Source of the DNA: Methylotenera sp.
GTDB taxonomy: Bacteria > Pseudomonadota > Gammaproteobacteria > Burkholderiales > Methylophilaceae
Length of the DNA: 64,000 nt
Direction of reading: 5' to 3'
NCBI RefSeq assembly: GCF_029945535.1
Contig: NZ_JAQSCU010000006.1
Coordinates: forward strand, 124,001-188,000
The position numbers were made by a program, and so were the translations under genes. The notes below the pieces were generated by a model, which was not told the origin of the DNA, did not search any database, and was given only the letters and a program-made list of their open reading frames with translations. Below are positions 38,607-48,485 of this stretch, one piece after another. The number at the start of each line of letters is the position of its first letter. Positions within the stretch are counted from its first letter, which is position 1.

Positions 38607-39314
38607 ATGGATAAAACTTTTAGAATTGCCCCTAGTATTCTTTCTGCAAACTTTGCTAAATTAGGCCAAGAAATCGACGATGTCATTACGTCAGGTACAG
38701 ATTTAGTGCATTTTGATGTGATGGATAATCACTACGTGCCTAACTTGACGATCGGACCTTTAGTTTGTGAAGCGATTCGTGAAATTTCAAAAAATGCAGG
38801 TGCGTTGATTGACGTGCATTTGATGGTAAAACCAGTGGATCGTATTATTCCTGACTTTGCTAAAGCTGGCGCGAACATCATTACATTCCACCCAGAAGCT
38901 TCTGAACATATTGACCGTAGCCTTGCAATGGTGCGTGATTTGGGTTGTAAATCTGGCTTGGTATTTAACCCAGCCACCTCATTAAGCTATTTAGACCACG
39001 TGATGGACAAAGTAGATATGATTTTATTGATGTCTGTAAACCCTGGCTTTGGTGGTCAGAAATTCATTCCAGAAACTCTAGAAAAGTTGAAATTAGCGCG
39101 CGCAAGAATTGATGCTTACTACGAAAAAACAGGTCGTCAAATTTGGTTAGAAGTTGATGGTGGCGTGAATGCGCAAAATATCGCTGAAATTGCTCGCGCC
39201 GGCGCTGATACATTTGTAGCTGGTAGCGCGATTTTCACTAAAGGTAACGATGCTGATAAAAATCGTTACAACACCGTTGTTGGCGAAATGCGTGCTGCAT
39301 TAGCCACTGTTTAA
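38607..39314 (+). CDS. rpe: Ribulose-phosphate 3-epimerase
   Basis: Rpe interconverts ribulose-5-phosphate and xylulose-5-phosphate, a step that also serves the ribulose monophosphate cycle in methylotrophs. The 235-residue TIM barrel has [47 protein letters not shown] and [12 protein letters not shown]. The ATG at 38607 matches the family start better than an upstream TTG at 38586. It precedes gph by 56 bases and leads into the trp genes. Confidence 0.95.
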   Translation: MDKTFRIAPSILSANFAKLGQEIDDVITSGTDLVHFDVMDNHYVPNLTIGPLVCEAIREISKNAGALIDVHLMVKPVDRIIPDFAKAGANIITFHPEASEHIDRSLAMVRDLGCKSGLVFNPATSLSYLDHVMDKVDMILLMSVNPGFGGQKFIPETLEKLKLARARIDAYYEKTGRQIWLEVDGGVNAQNIAEIARAGADTFVAGSAIFTKGNDADKNRYNTVVGEMRAALATV

Positions 39315-39370
39315 AAACTCAAATATCGATGTATTGCTGTTTGAATTTTTTGCATTTAAGTTAATTAGCC

Positions 39371-40063
39371 ATGTTTAGAGTAAAGGCCGTCATGCTGGAT
39401 CTTGACGGCACGCTAATCAACAGTGCGCCAGAAATCGCATCAGCAATCAACTTAATGCTGGCTGATTTAAATCGGCCAGTGTTGCCCGCAAAGCAAGTTG
39501 AAAGTTATATAGGTGAAGGCGCGGCGGTGCTTATTAAGCGTTGCTTGAATAGTCAGTTGGATATCAGTCGCTTGAATGATGAGCCTGATGCGATATTATT
39601 TGCGCAAGCGGAGAAGTTATTTTTCGCATATTATGCAAATAATGTAACCGATAGTAAGCCGTATGATGGCGTAGTAGAGGGCTTACAAGCCTTGCGTAAC
39701 AAAGGCTTGAAGTTGGCTTGTGTGACCAATAAACCTGAAAAATTCACCTTGTCGTTGTTACAAAAAAGCGGTTTGGCAGAGTTCTTCGAGATTGTAGTTT
39801 CTGGCGATAGTTTGCCAAAAAAGAAGCCTGACCCTATGCAATTGCAGCATATTTGTGCAAAGCTAGACGTTCATACTTTTGAGGCAATGTTAGTGGGTGA
39901 TTCAGAAACTGATATAGCGGCGGCGCATGCGGCTGGCTGCTTTATTGTTACCGTGCCTTACGGTTATAATCAGGGTCGGCCGATTGATGAATCTACGGTC
40001 GATGCAATGATTGAGGATTTAACTGAGTTGGTCTCGCAAGATTTAATTACAGTTTTACTTTAA
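39371..40063 (+). CDS. gph: Phosphoglycolate phosphatase (HAD family)
   Basis: A cytoplasmic HAD hydrolase that removes phosphate from 2-phosphoglycolate. The 230 residues have the DxDGT nucleophile motif MLDLDGTLINSAPEI, ACVTNKPEKF (motif II), KKKPDPMQL (motif III Lys) and MLVGDSETDIAAAHAAGC (motif IV). The rpe-gph-trpE order is common in betaproteobacteria and gammaproteobacteria. Confidence 0.93.
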   Translation: MFRVKAVMLDLDGTLINSAPEIASAINLMLADLNRPVLPAKQVESYIGEGAAVLIKRCLNSQLDISRLNDEPDAILFAQAEKLFFAYYANNVTDSKPYDGVVEGLQALRNKGLKLACVTNKPEKFTLSLLQKSGLAEFFEIVVSGDSLPKKKPDPMQLQHICAKLDVHTFEAMLVGDSETDIAAAHAAGCFIVTVPYGYNQGRPIDESTVDAMIEDLTELVSQDLITVLL

Positions 40064-40090
40064 TAATTTACGAGCAGAATATAAGTGAAT

Positions 40091-40144
40091 ATGATGACTT
40101 TTAATAATGACTTTCTAAGCTGGCGTGGCTCTTGGCGAAGCTGA
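40091..40144 (+). CDS. trpL: Probable trp leader peptide
   Basis: A 17-codon ORF (MMTFNNDFLSWRGSWRS, ATG 40091, TGA 40142) lies 94 bases before trpE and has two Trp codons near its end (40121 and 40133). Trp is rare by chance in so short a peptide, and the position is that expected for ribosome-mediated attenuation of trpE. A GTG at 40085 is an alternative start. The Shine-Dalgarno sequence is weak. Confidence 0.65.
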   Translation: MMTFNNDFLSWRGSWRS

Positions 40145-40201
40145 GCCGACCTTGCCAGCAACCAATAGGCGAAATGTAGCCAGTACGGCTGCATAAAGCC
40201 G
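40127..40201 (+). promoter_or_regulatory. Candidate trp attenuator region
   Basis: Competing stems follow the Trp codons. GGCTC (40127-40131) pairs with GAGCC (40143-40147). GTAGCC (40176-40181) with GGCTGC (40187-40192) and CGGCT (40186-40190) with AGCCG (40197-40201) share bases and exclude each other. No clear T-run follows, so the mode (intrinsic, Rho-dependent or translational) is unresolved. Confidence 0.45.
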
Positions 40202-40237
40202 CCAATATTAGAAAATTATTAGAAAGATTTTGACATC

Positions 40238-41782
40238 ATGTTTACCACAATCAACAAAACAGAATTCGATGCTTTAGCGGCAAAAGGATTTAACCGCATC
40301 CCGCTAGTGCTGGAAACCTTTGCTGACCTAGATACACCATTGTCGCTGTATCTAAAATTAGCCAATCAACCTTTTTCATACCTGCTTGAATCCGTGCAAG
40401 GTGGTGAGCGTTTTGGTCGCTATTCGATTATCGGCTTGCCAGCCAAAACACGCATCGTGGCGCACGATAATCAAGTACAAGTATTTGAAAATAATATCGT
40501 GGTTGAAACGGTTGAAAATACCAATCCATTAGACTTTGTCAAAAGCTATCAAGCGCGTTATAAAACGCCGCCTTATGAAGGCTTGCCACGTTTTACTGGT
40601 GGTTTGGCGGGCTACTTTGGCTATGAAACTGTACGCTATATTGAAAAACGTTTAGCTGGCGTACAAAAGCCAGATGCAATCAATGTGCCTGATGTGTTGC
40701 TGATGGTGTCTGAAGAGATTGCCGTAGTTGATAACTTAAGCAGCAAACTGTATTTCATTGTTTATGCTAATACAGACCAAGCGAATGCTTATGAAACGGC
40801 GCTAAATCGCTTGAATGATTTAGCCAAAATGTTGCGTAAAAACGTAACGATTCCAGAATCAAGTCCATCAGAAACATCAGTTGCTACTTCTGAGTTCGGT
40901 GAAGATAACTTCAAAGCCGCGGTTAAAAAAGCACAGCAATACATTTTAGATGGCGACATTATGCAGGTTGTATTGTCTCAGCGCATGTCGCAAAAATTCA
41001 CTGCGCCGCCATTGTCCTTGTATCGTGCTTTGCGTAGCTTGAACCCATCGCCTTATATGTTCTATTACGATATGGGGGACCATCATGTAGTGGGTGCCTC
41101 TCCTGAGATTTTAGTGCGCTTGGAAAATGGTACGGTGACTGCTCGTCCGATTGCAGGTACTCGCCCTCGCGGCAAAACGCGTGAGCAGGATCTGGCGCTG
41201 GCCGTAGAGTTGTTAGCCGACCCTAAAGAGCGGGCAGAGCATGTGCAACTGATGGATTTAGGCCGTAATGATGTAGGCCGTGTGGCGCAAACCGGTAGTG
41301 TAAAAGTCACAGATAACATGATGATAGAGCGCTATTCGCATGTCATGCATATCGTCAGCAATGTAGAAGGCAAGCTCAAAGCTGGCATGGATGCGATTGA
41401 TGTCATTAAAGCCACTTTTCCAGCAGGTACGGTAAGCGGTGCGCCAAAAGTACGCGCCATGGAAATCATTGATGAATTAGAGCCAAGCAAACGCGGTATC
41501 TATGCAGGTGCAGTGGGCTACTTAGGCTTCAATGGCGATATGGATGTGGCGATTGCGATTAGAACTGGCGTTATTAAAAACAATATGCTGTATGTGCAAG
41601 CTGGCGCTGGCATTGTCGCTGATTCAGTGCCGCAAAGTGAATGGGAAGAAACACAGAATAAAGCCAAAGCCGTTCTGCGTGCGGCTGAATTAGTCCAAGC
41701 CGGGTTGGATTTGAACTTGAACTTAGATTTGAACCCAGACCTGACTTCAAATACAAATTTGGCAGCGAAAGCAGGGAATTAA
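40238..41782 (+). CDS. trpE: Anthranilate synthase component I
   Basis: TrpE converts chorismate to anthranilate using ammonia from TrpG. The 514-residue protein has the Trp feedback-site [18 protein letters not shown] and the chorismate-binding core: [49 protein letters not shown] and [21 protein letters not shown] Leu/Asn/Asp-rich tail after residue 485 is unusual and probably disordered. It is preceded by a leader with Trp codons and followed directly by trpG. Confidence 0.96.
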   Translation: MFTTINKTEFDALAAKGFNRIPLVLETFADLDTPLSLYLKLANQPFSYLLESVQGGERFGRYSIIGLPAKTRIVAHDNQVQVFENNIVVETVENTNPLDFVKSYQARYKTPPYEGLPRFTGGLAGYFGYETVRYIEKRLAGVQKPDAINVPDVLLMVSEEIAVVDNLSSKLYFIVYANTDQANAYETALNRLNDLAKMLRKNVTIPESSPSETSVATSEFGEDNFKAAVKKAQQYILDGDIMQVVLSQRMSQKFTAPPLSLYRALRSLNPSPYMFYYDMGDHHVVGASPEILVRLENGTVTARPIAGTRPRGKTREQDLALAVELLADPKERAEHVQLMDLGRNDVGRVAQTGSVKVTDNMMIERYSHVMHIVSNVEGKLKAGMDAIDVIKATFPAGTVSGAPKVRAMEIIDELEPSKRGIYAGAVGYLGFNGDMDVAIAIRTGVIKNNMLYVQAGAGIVADSVPQSEWEETQNKAKAVLRAAELVQAGLDLNLNLDLNPDLTSNTNLAAKAGN

Positions 41783-41783
41783 T

Positions 41784-42350
41784 ATGTTACTCATGATAGA
41801 TAATTACGACTCTTTCACTTATAACTTGGTGCAGTATCTAGGCGAGCTGGGGCAAGACGTTCAGGTGTATCGCAACGATGAAATTGATTTGGCAAAGGTC
41901 GCGTCACTTAAGCCAGACCATATCGTTATTTCACCTGGCCCATGTACGCCAAATGAGGCGGGGATTAGTGTGCCACTCATTAAAGAGTTCGCAGGCAAGA
42001 TTCCATTGTTAGGTGTTTGCTTAGGCCATCAAAGTATTGGTCAGGCTTTTGGCGGACATATTATTAAAGCTAAAACTTTGATGCACGGTAAAACCTCATT
42101 GATACACCATAAAAATATTGGTGTGTTTAAAGACTTGCCTAACCCTTACACGGCAACGCGCTATCACTCACTGGTGATTGAAAAAGAAACGATACCAGGC
42201 TGTCTGGAAATCACTGCGTGGACTGATGATGGCGAGATTATGGGCGTGCGTCACAAAACCTTGCGTGTAGAGGGCGTTCAATTTCACCCAGAATCTATCC
42301 TTACAGAATATGGCCACGAGTTGCTGGATAATTTCTTGAAGGAAAAGTAA
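41784..42350 (+). CDS. trpG: Anthranilate / aminodeoxychorismate synthase glutamine amidotransferase
   Basis: A 188-residue class I glutamine amidotransferase. It has [20 protein letters not shown], the nucleophile Cys79 in [17 protein letters not shown] and the His-Glu pair in [13 protein letters not shown]. It probably also serves para-aminobenzoate synthesis (PabA role), as no second copy is in view. It starts 1 base after trpE and overlaps trpD at TAATG. Confidence 0.95.
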   Translation: MLLMIDNYDSFTYNLVQYLGELGQDVQVYRNDEIDLAKVASLKPDHIVISPGPCTPNEAGISVPLIKEFAGKIPLLGVCLGHQSIGQAFGGHIIKAKTLMHGKTSLIHHKNIGVFKDLPNPYTATRYHSLVIEKETIPGCLEITAWTDDGEIMGVRHKTLRVEGVQFHPESILTEYGHELLDNFLKEK

Positions 42351-43408
42351 TGGCTGAAGGACAAGTAATCCTTGAGAGAGAAACAATGAAGCTATCCTTC
42401 AAAGAAGCCTTGCAGAAACTGCTGGATCGCGAAAACTTCACCCATGCGCAAATGTTGGAAATCATGCGCATGATGATGTCTGGCGAGCTGACTTCAGTGC
42501 AAATTTCCAGCTTGTTGATGGGTTTACGCATGAAAGGCGAAACGGTCGATGAAATCGCCGCCGCTGCCAAAGTTATGCGCGACCTTTCAACTAAAGTCAC
42601 CATTAACGACACAAGCCACTTGATTGATACGTGTGGCACAGGTGGCGATGGTATTCAGACATTTAATGTATCTACTGTCTGTGCTTTCGTTGCCTCAGCG
42701 GCGGGTGCAAAAGTTGCTAAACATGGTGGCCGCTCGGTGTCATCTACTTGCGGTAGTGCTGACGTGTTGGAAGCTTTAGGCGTTAACGTTAATTTGTCTC
42801 CTGAACAAGTCGCGAAATGTGTCGATAGCATCGGCATTGGTTTTATGTTTGCACCAAACCACCATAGTGCTATGAAGCATGCTGCGCCTGTACGTCGTGA
42901 GATGGGCATACGCACCCTGTTCAATTTACTCGGCCCAATGACCAACCCTGCAGGCGCTAAACGGCAAGTGATGGGCGTGTTTCATAAAGACTTAACGATT
43001 TTATTAGCGCAAGTCTTGCAGCGTTTGGGCAGCACGCACGTCATGGTTGTACATGGCGCTGATGGCATGGATGAGATTTCGTTTACGGGCGATACTTATG
43101 TTGCCGAGTTAAAAAATGGTGCAGTCACTGAATATACGCTCAACCCAAGCCAGTTTGGTATGCAAAACCATGATTTAAAAACCATACAAGTGCAAAACGC
43201 TGAAGAATCAAAAGCGATGATTTTAGATGTGCTAAGTGGTAAGAAAGGTGCGGCGCGCGACATTGTTATATTAAATGCTGGCGCGGCAATTTATGTTTCT
43301 GGTGTTGCAGATAGCCTTCAAAGTGGCATCAACCTTGCCGCGCAGGTCATAGACAATGGTACTGCCATGGCAAAACTGCAAGCACTTAAGCAAGAATCCG
43401 CAGCATGA
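42350..43408 (+). CDS. trpD: Anthranilate phosphoribosyltransferase
   Basis: TrpD joins anthranilate and PRPP. The 352-residue protein has LIDTCGTGGDGIQTFNVST (PRPP loop), AKHGGRSVSSTCGSADVLEA and LFNLLGPMTNPAGA. The ATG at 42350 overlaps the trpG stop and has AAGGA upstream; an internal ATG at 42386 is closer to the usual N-terminus, so either start is possible. It overlaps the next lipoprotein gene by 4 bases. Confidence 0.95.
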   Translation: MAEGQVILERETMKLSFKEALQKLLDRENFTHAQMLEIMRMMMSGELTSVQISSLLMGLRMKGETVDEIAAAAKVMRDLSTKVTINDTSHLIDTCGTGGDGIQTFNVSTVCAFVASAAGAKVAKHGGRSVSSTCGSADVLEALGVNVNLSPEQVAKCVDSIGIGFMFAPNHHSAMKHAAPVRREMGIRTLFNLLGPMTNPAGAKRQVMGVFHKDLTILLAQVLQRLGSTHVMVVHGADGMDEISFTGDTYVAELKNGAVTEYTLNPSQFGMQNHDLKTIQVQNAEESKAMILDVLSGKKGAARDIVILNAGAAIYVSGVADSLQSGINLAAQVIDNGTAMAKLQALKQESAA

Positions 43409-43848
43409 AGAAAAACTTATATTTAATTTTACTATTAAGTGTTTTAGGGGCGTGCAGGCAACATGAAGCTGCTACTCCGTCAGTTGCTGAGTCGCAAATT
43501 TCCACACAGGTTCAGCTTAGTAATGATGCGGTTATACAAGCTTTTCATGATAAAAAGAGCAATATTTTTGTCGAAGGCAGTGGCGTTGTGAAAAAGCTAT
43601 TGCCTGAAGACGACAACGGCTTGCGCCATCAAAAGTTTTTAGTAAGCATTTCCGATGAGCAAACATTGTTGTTTGCGCATAATATCGACTTAACTTCAGC
43701 TATACCGCTGGCTGTGGGCGATACCATTCAGTTTAGAGGTGAATATGTTTATAACCCTAAAGGTGGAATTGTGCATTGGACGCATCGCGACCCACAAGGA
43801 AAAATAGAGGGTGGTTGGATTAAACACAAGGGCACCACTTACAATTAG
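43405..43848 (+). CDS. DUF3465 lipoprotein within the trp operon
   Basis: A 147-residue protein with a lipobox (LLSVLGAC, C17). The DUF3465 domain has GSGVVKKLLPEDDNGLRHQK, LLFAHNIDLTSAIPLAVGD and a C-terminal WTHRDPQGKIEGGWIKHKG. The fold is probably a small OB-like beta barrel facing the periplasm or outer membrane. The ATGA overlap with trpD means it is co-transcribed and coupled to Trp synthesis genes, with no evident functional link. Function is unknown. Confidence 0.8.
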   Translation: MKKNLYLILLLSVLGACRQHEAATPSVAESQISTQVQLSNDAVIQAFHDKKSNIFVEGSGVVKKLLPEDDNGLRHQKFLVSISDEQTLLFAHNIDLTSAIPLAVGDTIQFRGEYVYNPKGGIVHWTHRDPQGKIEGGWIKHKGTTYN

Positions 43849-43897
43849 AAATTCAATTTTCTAACTACGAATGAAATATCATCAGGTAAATTAAATA

Positions 43898-44686
43898 ATG
43901 TCAGACATCTTAAATAAAATTTTAGCCACTAAGCGTGAAGAAGTTGAAGCTAGCAAAGGCCTCGTGAGTTTAGCTGAGTTAGAAAAACAAGCTGAAGCGC
44001 AAGGCGATCCGCGCGATTTCGTAGGTAGCATCTTTAAAAAAGTGAGTGCCAACAAACCTGCAGTGATTGCTGAAATCAAGAAAGCCAGTCCTTCTAAAGG
44101 CATCATCCGTGAAGATTTCAACCCGGCAGAAATTGCTAAAAGCTATGAAAAAGGCGGCGCGGCGTGTTTGTCAGTACTCACTGACGTTGAGTATTTTCAA
44201 GGTAGTGCAGAATATCTAAAACAAGCCCGTAAAGCTTGCAAGCTACCAGTGTTGCGTAAAGATTTCATGATAGACCCCTACCAAGTGTTTGAAGCACGTG
44301 CGATGGGCGCGGATTGTATTTTGCTGATTGTGGCCGCGCTAGAAGTGAAGCAAATGCGCGCTTTAGAGCAACTCGCGCATGACTTAGGCATGGCGGTATT
44401 GGTAGAGGTGCATGATGCTGACGAACTAGAACTTGCTATGCAATTAGATACACCGTTAATCGGCATCAATAACCGCAATCTGCGTACTTTTGATGTGACA
44501 TTGCAAACCACTTTAGATTTATTAAAAGTGCTGCCAGAAGACCGCTTTGTGATCACTGAGTCAGGTATTTTCACGCCAGAAGATGTGAAGTTAATGCGAG
44601 ACAACGATGTGCATGCGTTCTTGGTTGGTGAGGCATTTATGCGTCAGCCAGACCCCGGTGCAGAGTTGGCAAGGGTTTTTGGATAA
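43898..44686 (+). CDS. trpC: Indole-3-glycerol phosphate synthase
   Basis: TrpC closes the indole ring from CdRP. The 262-residue TIM barrel has [82 protein letters not shown] and [12 protein letters not shown]. It follows the DUF3465 gene by 49 bases. trpF, trpB and trpA are not in this window. Confidence 0.96.
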   Translation: MSDILNKILATKREEVEASKGLVSLAELEKQAEAQGDPRDFVGSIFKKVSANKPAVIAEIKKASPSKGIIREDFNPAEIAKSYEKGGAACLSVLTDVEYFQGSAEYLKQARKACKLPVLRKDFMIDPYQVFEARAMGADCILLIVAALEVKQMRALEQLAHDLGMAVLVEVHDADELELAMQLDTPLIGINNRNLRTFDVTLQTTLDLLKVLPEDRFVITESGIFTPEDVKLMRDNDVHAFLVGEAFMRQPDPGAELARVFG

Positions 44687-44693
44687 AAAATCA

Positions 44694-44795
44694 TTCCTTC
44701 CCCGCTTTAGGGGGAAGGCTAGGATGGGGGTGAAACATGTCAAATTTCACCAACATTACCCCCACCCCAACCCTCCCCCTTAAATGGGGAGGGAG
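44694..44795. repeat. C/G-run palindromic repeat between trpC and hemB
   Basis: The left arm (44694-44731, TTCCTTCCCCGCTTTAGGGG and on) pairs imperfectly with the right arm (44757-44795, ending CTTAAATGGGGAGGGA). Each arm also folds alone (CCTTCCCC/GGGGAAGG and CTCCCC/GGGGAG). It may terminate trpC transcripts. Confidence 0.8.
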
Positions 44796-44819
44796 TATAA
44801 CGTTATTGAGCTGAGGTAA

Positions 44820-45815
<996 letters not shown>

Positions 45816-45871
45816 CTAACTAATTATAGATTTATGTCAAATTTTAAAAAAATTACGATGAGTCCCAGCAA

Positions 45872-46327
45872 ATGAAACCACGCCGCACAAAAGAAGAGAT
45901 GTGTGTAGATGTTTACAATGTGTTAATTTCAGAACTTCATTGTGCTACAAAACATGCTGTATTCGCTGATGTTATTTGGAAATGGTCCTTGTTTGATGGT
46001 AAATATAAAGGGTGTAAATATTGGTCAGAGGATGCATTTAAAGTTCGTAAGAAAAAAGTTAAGTTTATTCATGAACATGTCGTTCCTAAGAAGCTAATTA
46101 TTGAACGCTTGATGAGCCATAAAAATCCCTCGCAAGAATCGGTAAAGCATATATTGGAAGACTATTTTATAGCTGTAGTAGTAACTGTGGATCAAGACAA
46201 AAAACTTAATAAGTTAGGGCTTCGATCAAAAATGCCAGAGGGTTGTAATATAAGTGATAATCCTTGGGCTCGGTATGATGAGGCAGGAATTAAAAAGATA
46301 GAGCCTGACTGGTCAGTTCATAGTTGA
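45872..46327 (+). CDS. Hypothetical protein with HEHVVPK motif
   Basis: A 151-residue, Lys-rich cytoplasmic protein in AT-rich DNA. The central KKVKFIHEHVVPKKLIIERL (about residues 66-85) contains HEHVVPK, which faintly recalls the first half of HNH nuclease cores, but no second His/Asn half is evident. I do not recognise a family. It lies between hemB and a repeat cluster, an accessory-looking position. Confidence 0.5.
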   Translation: MKPRRTKEEMCVDVYNVLISELHCATKHAVFADVIWKWSLFDGKYKGCKYWSEDAFKVRKKKVKFIHEHVVPKKLIIERLMSHKNPSQESVKHILEDYFIAVVVTVDQDKKLNKLGLRSKMPEGCNISDNPWARYDEAGIKKIEPDWSVHS

Positions 46328-46369
46328 ATATCTTAAAAGCATGGTGCTGTATGTAAGTGGTCGCTTTCG

Positions 46370-46560
46370 CGCGACTGACGAGTTACTTTTTCTTGCTTAG
46401 CCAAGAAAAAGTAACCAAAAAGAAGGCTACCCCCTCCCGCTTATTTCCTGCGCTGCTCAGCTTCATGGGAGGCAATCGGAAACTCACTTCGCTCAAACAG
46501 CCGCTTACCGAAATCCCCCATAAAACTGAGCAGCGAAGGCGCAGTAGCAGGGGATTGTAG
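46370..46560. repeat. Dispersed repeat (copy 2, longer)
   Basis: GAGTTACTTTTTCTTGCTTA and its complement-like AAGAAAAAGTAACC form a hairpin at the left. GCTCAAACAGCCGCTTACCG at the right matches the copy near 24830. TGCGCTGCTCAGC/GCTGAGCAGCGAAGGCGCA-type inverted blocks lie in between. Confidence 0.6.
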
Positions 46561-46627
46561 GTCAAAAGCATTTATATTTCACGTATGTTGGCTTAACGCT
46601 TAACTCTTTCAAATGCTATCAATCAAG

Positions 46628-46703
46628 GTAGGGTGGGTAACTTGTTACCCACGCGGTGAATGTTGCAAATGTCGCTACGCGTGGGTTCAAGAACCCACCC
46701 TAC
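46628..46703. repeat. Palindromic repeat, GTAGGGTGGGTAAC family (copy 2)
   Basis: GTAGGGTGGGTAACTTGTTA and TTCAAGAACCCACCCTAC are the ends, matching 35501-35582. Confidence 0.8.
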
Positions 46704-46726
46704 TGATTCTCAATTCTTACAAGAGT

Positions 46727-46755
46727 CGTCATTCCGACGAAAGTCGGAATCTAGT
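46727..46755. repeat. Half unit of the prmC-type palindromic repeat
   Basis: CGTCATTCCGACGAAAGTCG with the following GAATCTAG matches one arm of 35055-35138; the second arm is missing. Confidence 0.7.
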
Positions 46756-46839
46756 GACTTTTTATTCTTAACTCATAAAATTGTTTTAACCCCATAGGGA
46801 TAGATTGACCGTTTAACTCCCTAATGACACACTGGCTTA

Positions 46840-47460
46840 ATGAGCATCATTTTAATTACCGATGAAGATTTAATGCGCAAATTTTGCGCTGGCGACGGCA
46901 AGGCTTTTCACAATTTGTATATGCGGCATGAGAAGCCGCTTTATCGATATTTGCGGCGAGTGTTGGGGGTTGGTTTGTTGGCGCAGGTGGATGAGGTGTT
47001 TCAGGATACTTGGATGCGATTGGTTGATGCGCGTGATAGTTGGCAGCCGCGTGATGGTGTAGCGTTTAAGACTTGGCTTTATGCCTTGGCGCATCATCGT
47101 GCGGTGGATATTTTGCGTAAAAGCGGGCGTGAATTGTCAGCGGATGAAGGTTGGCTGGATGATGACAGTGAAACAGCTTGGCAGTTATGGCCAGCATCCA
47201 GTGCAGAGCAGCCTGAGCAACAGGCGTTTTGGAGAAAAGCAGGTCAGCAGCTTTTGCATTGCTTAGAGGGTTTGCCTGCAATGCAGCGCGCAGCATTTTT
47301 GTTGCACCATGATGATGGTTTGAGTTTGCATGAAATGACGCAGGTGCTAAATGCTGAGTTTGAAACGGTTAAAAGCCGCTTACGATATGCCTTGTCTAAA
47401 CTGCGTTTGTGTATGGGCGCACATTTGCAGCCTATTTTGGAAGCGGATGCGACTTCATGA
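46840..47460 (+). CDS. ECF-type RNA polymerase sigma factor
   Basis: A 206-residue sigma-70 family protein. Region 2 includes FHNLYMRHEKPLYRYLRRVL and VDEVFQDTWMRLVDARDSW, followed by FKTWLYALAHHRAVDILRK. Region 4 has AAFLLHHDDGLSLHEMTQVL and FETVKSRLRYALSKLR. An acidic linker lies between. The downstream gene overlaps by 4 bases, the usual arrangement for an ECF sigma factor and its regulator. The signal and regulon are unknown; the repeat island lies directly upstream. Confidence 0.88.
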   Translation: MSIILITDEDLMRKFCAGDGKAFHNLYMRHEKPLYRYLRRVLGVGLLAQVDEVFQDTWMRLVDARDSWQPRDGVAFKTWLYALAHHRAVDILRKSGRELSADEGWLDDDSETAWQLWPASSAEQPEQQAFWRKAGQQLLHCLEGLPAMQRAAFLLHHDDGLSLHEMTQVLNAEFETVKSRLRYALSKLRLCMGAHLQPILEADATS

Positions 47461-48410
47461 GTTTGCAAGATCAACATTTACAGCAAGCACTCAAGCATGC
47501 GCCAGATAGCGAGTTAACACCAAGTGATATCAGGCGTGCGGCGGTATTGGCTTATGCGGATAACGCCTTAAAGCAAGCCGGTGAAACGTGGCTTAGTCGC
47601 CTTTCTAACGTTTGGCGTAAATGGTTTGGTGCAAGCTGGCATATCACTGGCATTGGAAGTGCTGTGGCTACGGTGTTGGTCGTGGTGATATTTTGGCATG
47701 AGCTGCCAGATGATTCGATGCGGAAAGTGGCTGCATCAAGTGACAAAATGGAAGTAAGTGAAAGCGTGGTAGATGGCGTGACTAGTTCTGTAGATAAACG
47801 TGTTGTAACAGAGGCTAATGCTGAAAAAATCTTACAAAAGAAATCAACTCAAGTTACCGCACCTCGCAAAGAAAAATCCTCATTGTCTGTGGTTCCACAG
47901 GCGCCTGCACCAATCCTAAAAGAATCCCAGGCACCAGTCGCAGCGGCGCCTGCAGAAGCGTCAACGCCAAGTTTGCAAGATAATGCTGTGGCACAAAGCG
48001 TGCCTGCAGGAATGATTAGTCTGCCTGAAACTGCACAGCCTTTGCCAAAAGTAGCGTTAGACAAGAGCGTGACTTCTTCAACAAAACTTGATGCAAGAAT
48101 ATCTAAGCTCATCTCACCAAAAGAGGGTGTTGCTGATTTATTGGTGGGAATCAACTCTGAGGGTGGAGTTGTAACTGCAAATAAAGATATTCAGGCATTG
48201 AGGTTGCGACTACTGGCATTAGATGAGCAAAGCGTTCAGGCTAATGGCGCTTGTCCACCGCCAAGTCAGCATCCTTTTGTGATAGATACTACTACTGGAT
48301 ATAACATTGAAACACTCCGTGTGTGCAATGTTTCTACGTCATTGTCAAATGAGGTGGAAGCTTATAACCAAACAATGCGGAATTGGCATGCTAAGCATGA
48401 AAATAAATAG
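47457..48410 (+). CDS. Single-pass membrane protein paired with ECF sigma factor (candidate anti-sigma)
   Basis: A 317-residue protein (ATG 47457, overlapping the sigma stop). A cytoplasmic N-terminal part (1-60) begins MSLQDQHLQQALKHAPDSEL. One membrane helix (about 62-80) is followed by a long Ala/Pro/Ser/Lys-rich periplasmic linker and a folded C-terminal end with CPPPSQHPF and LRVCNVS Cys. The topology and overlap suggest an anti-sigma factor, but no HxxxCxxC zinc motif is present, so the assignment rests on context. An upstream in-frame start at 47409 is unlikely. Confidence 0.6.
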   Translation: MSLQDQHLQQALKHAPDSELTPSDIRRAAVLAYADNALKQAGETWLSRLSNVWRKWFGASWHITGIGSAVATVLVVVIFWHELPDDSMRKVAASSDKMEVSESVVDGVTSSVDKRVVTEANAEKILQKKSTQVTAPRKEKSSLSVVPQAPAPILKESQAPVAAAPAEASTPSLQDNAVAQSVPAGMISLPETAQPLPKVALDKSVTSSTKLDARISKLISPKEGVADLLVGINSEGGVVTANKDIQALRLRLLALDEQSVQANGACPPPSQHPFVIDTTTGYNIETLRVCNVSTSLSNEVEAYNQTMRNWHAKHENK

Positions 48411-48485
48411 CATGGCGATGAATAAGAATTTGGGAGTGGGCTGGCTAAATAAAAAAATCTGAAGAATGGATCGTCATGCTGGGGG

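Larger units (their letters stand above)
46328..46839. other. Repeat-rich intergenic stretch upstream of the ECF sigma gene
   Basis: The 512 bases hold three unrelated dispersed repeats in series (46370-46560, 46628-46703, 46727-46755) and no credible gene. Short ORFs here reflect the repeat sequence. Confidence 0.7.

Noticed and set aside
40238-40260. Intrinsic trp terminator directly before trpE
   Set aside because: No G/C stem followed by a T-run is visible; only competing stems without a U tract.
46357-46560. 67-residue ORF with Lys-rich FFLLSQEKVTKKK sequence
   Set aside because: It lies wholly within a dispersed repeat (46370-46560) and is a by-product of that sequence; an overlapping ORF on the other strand is equally open.
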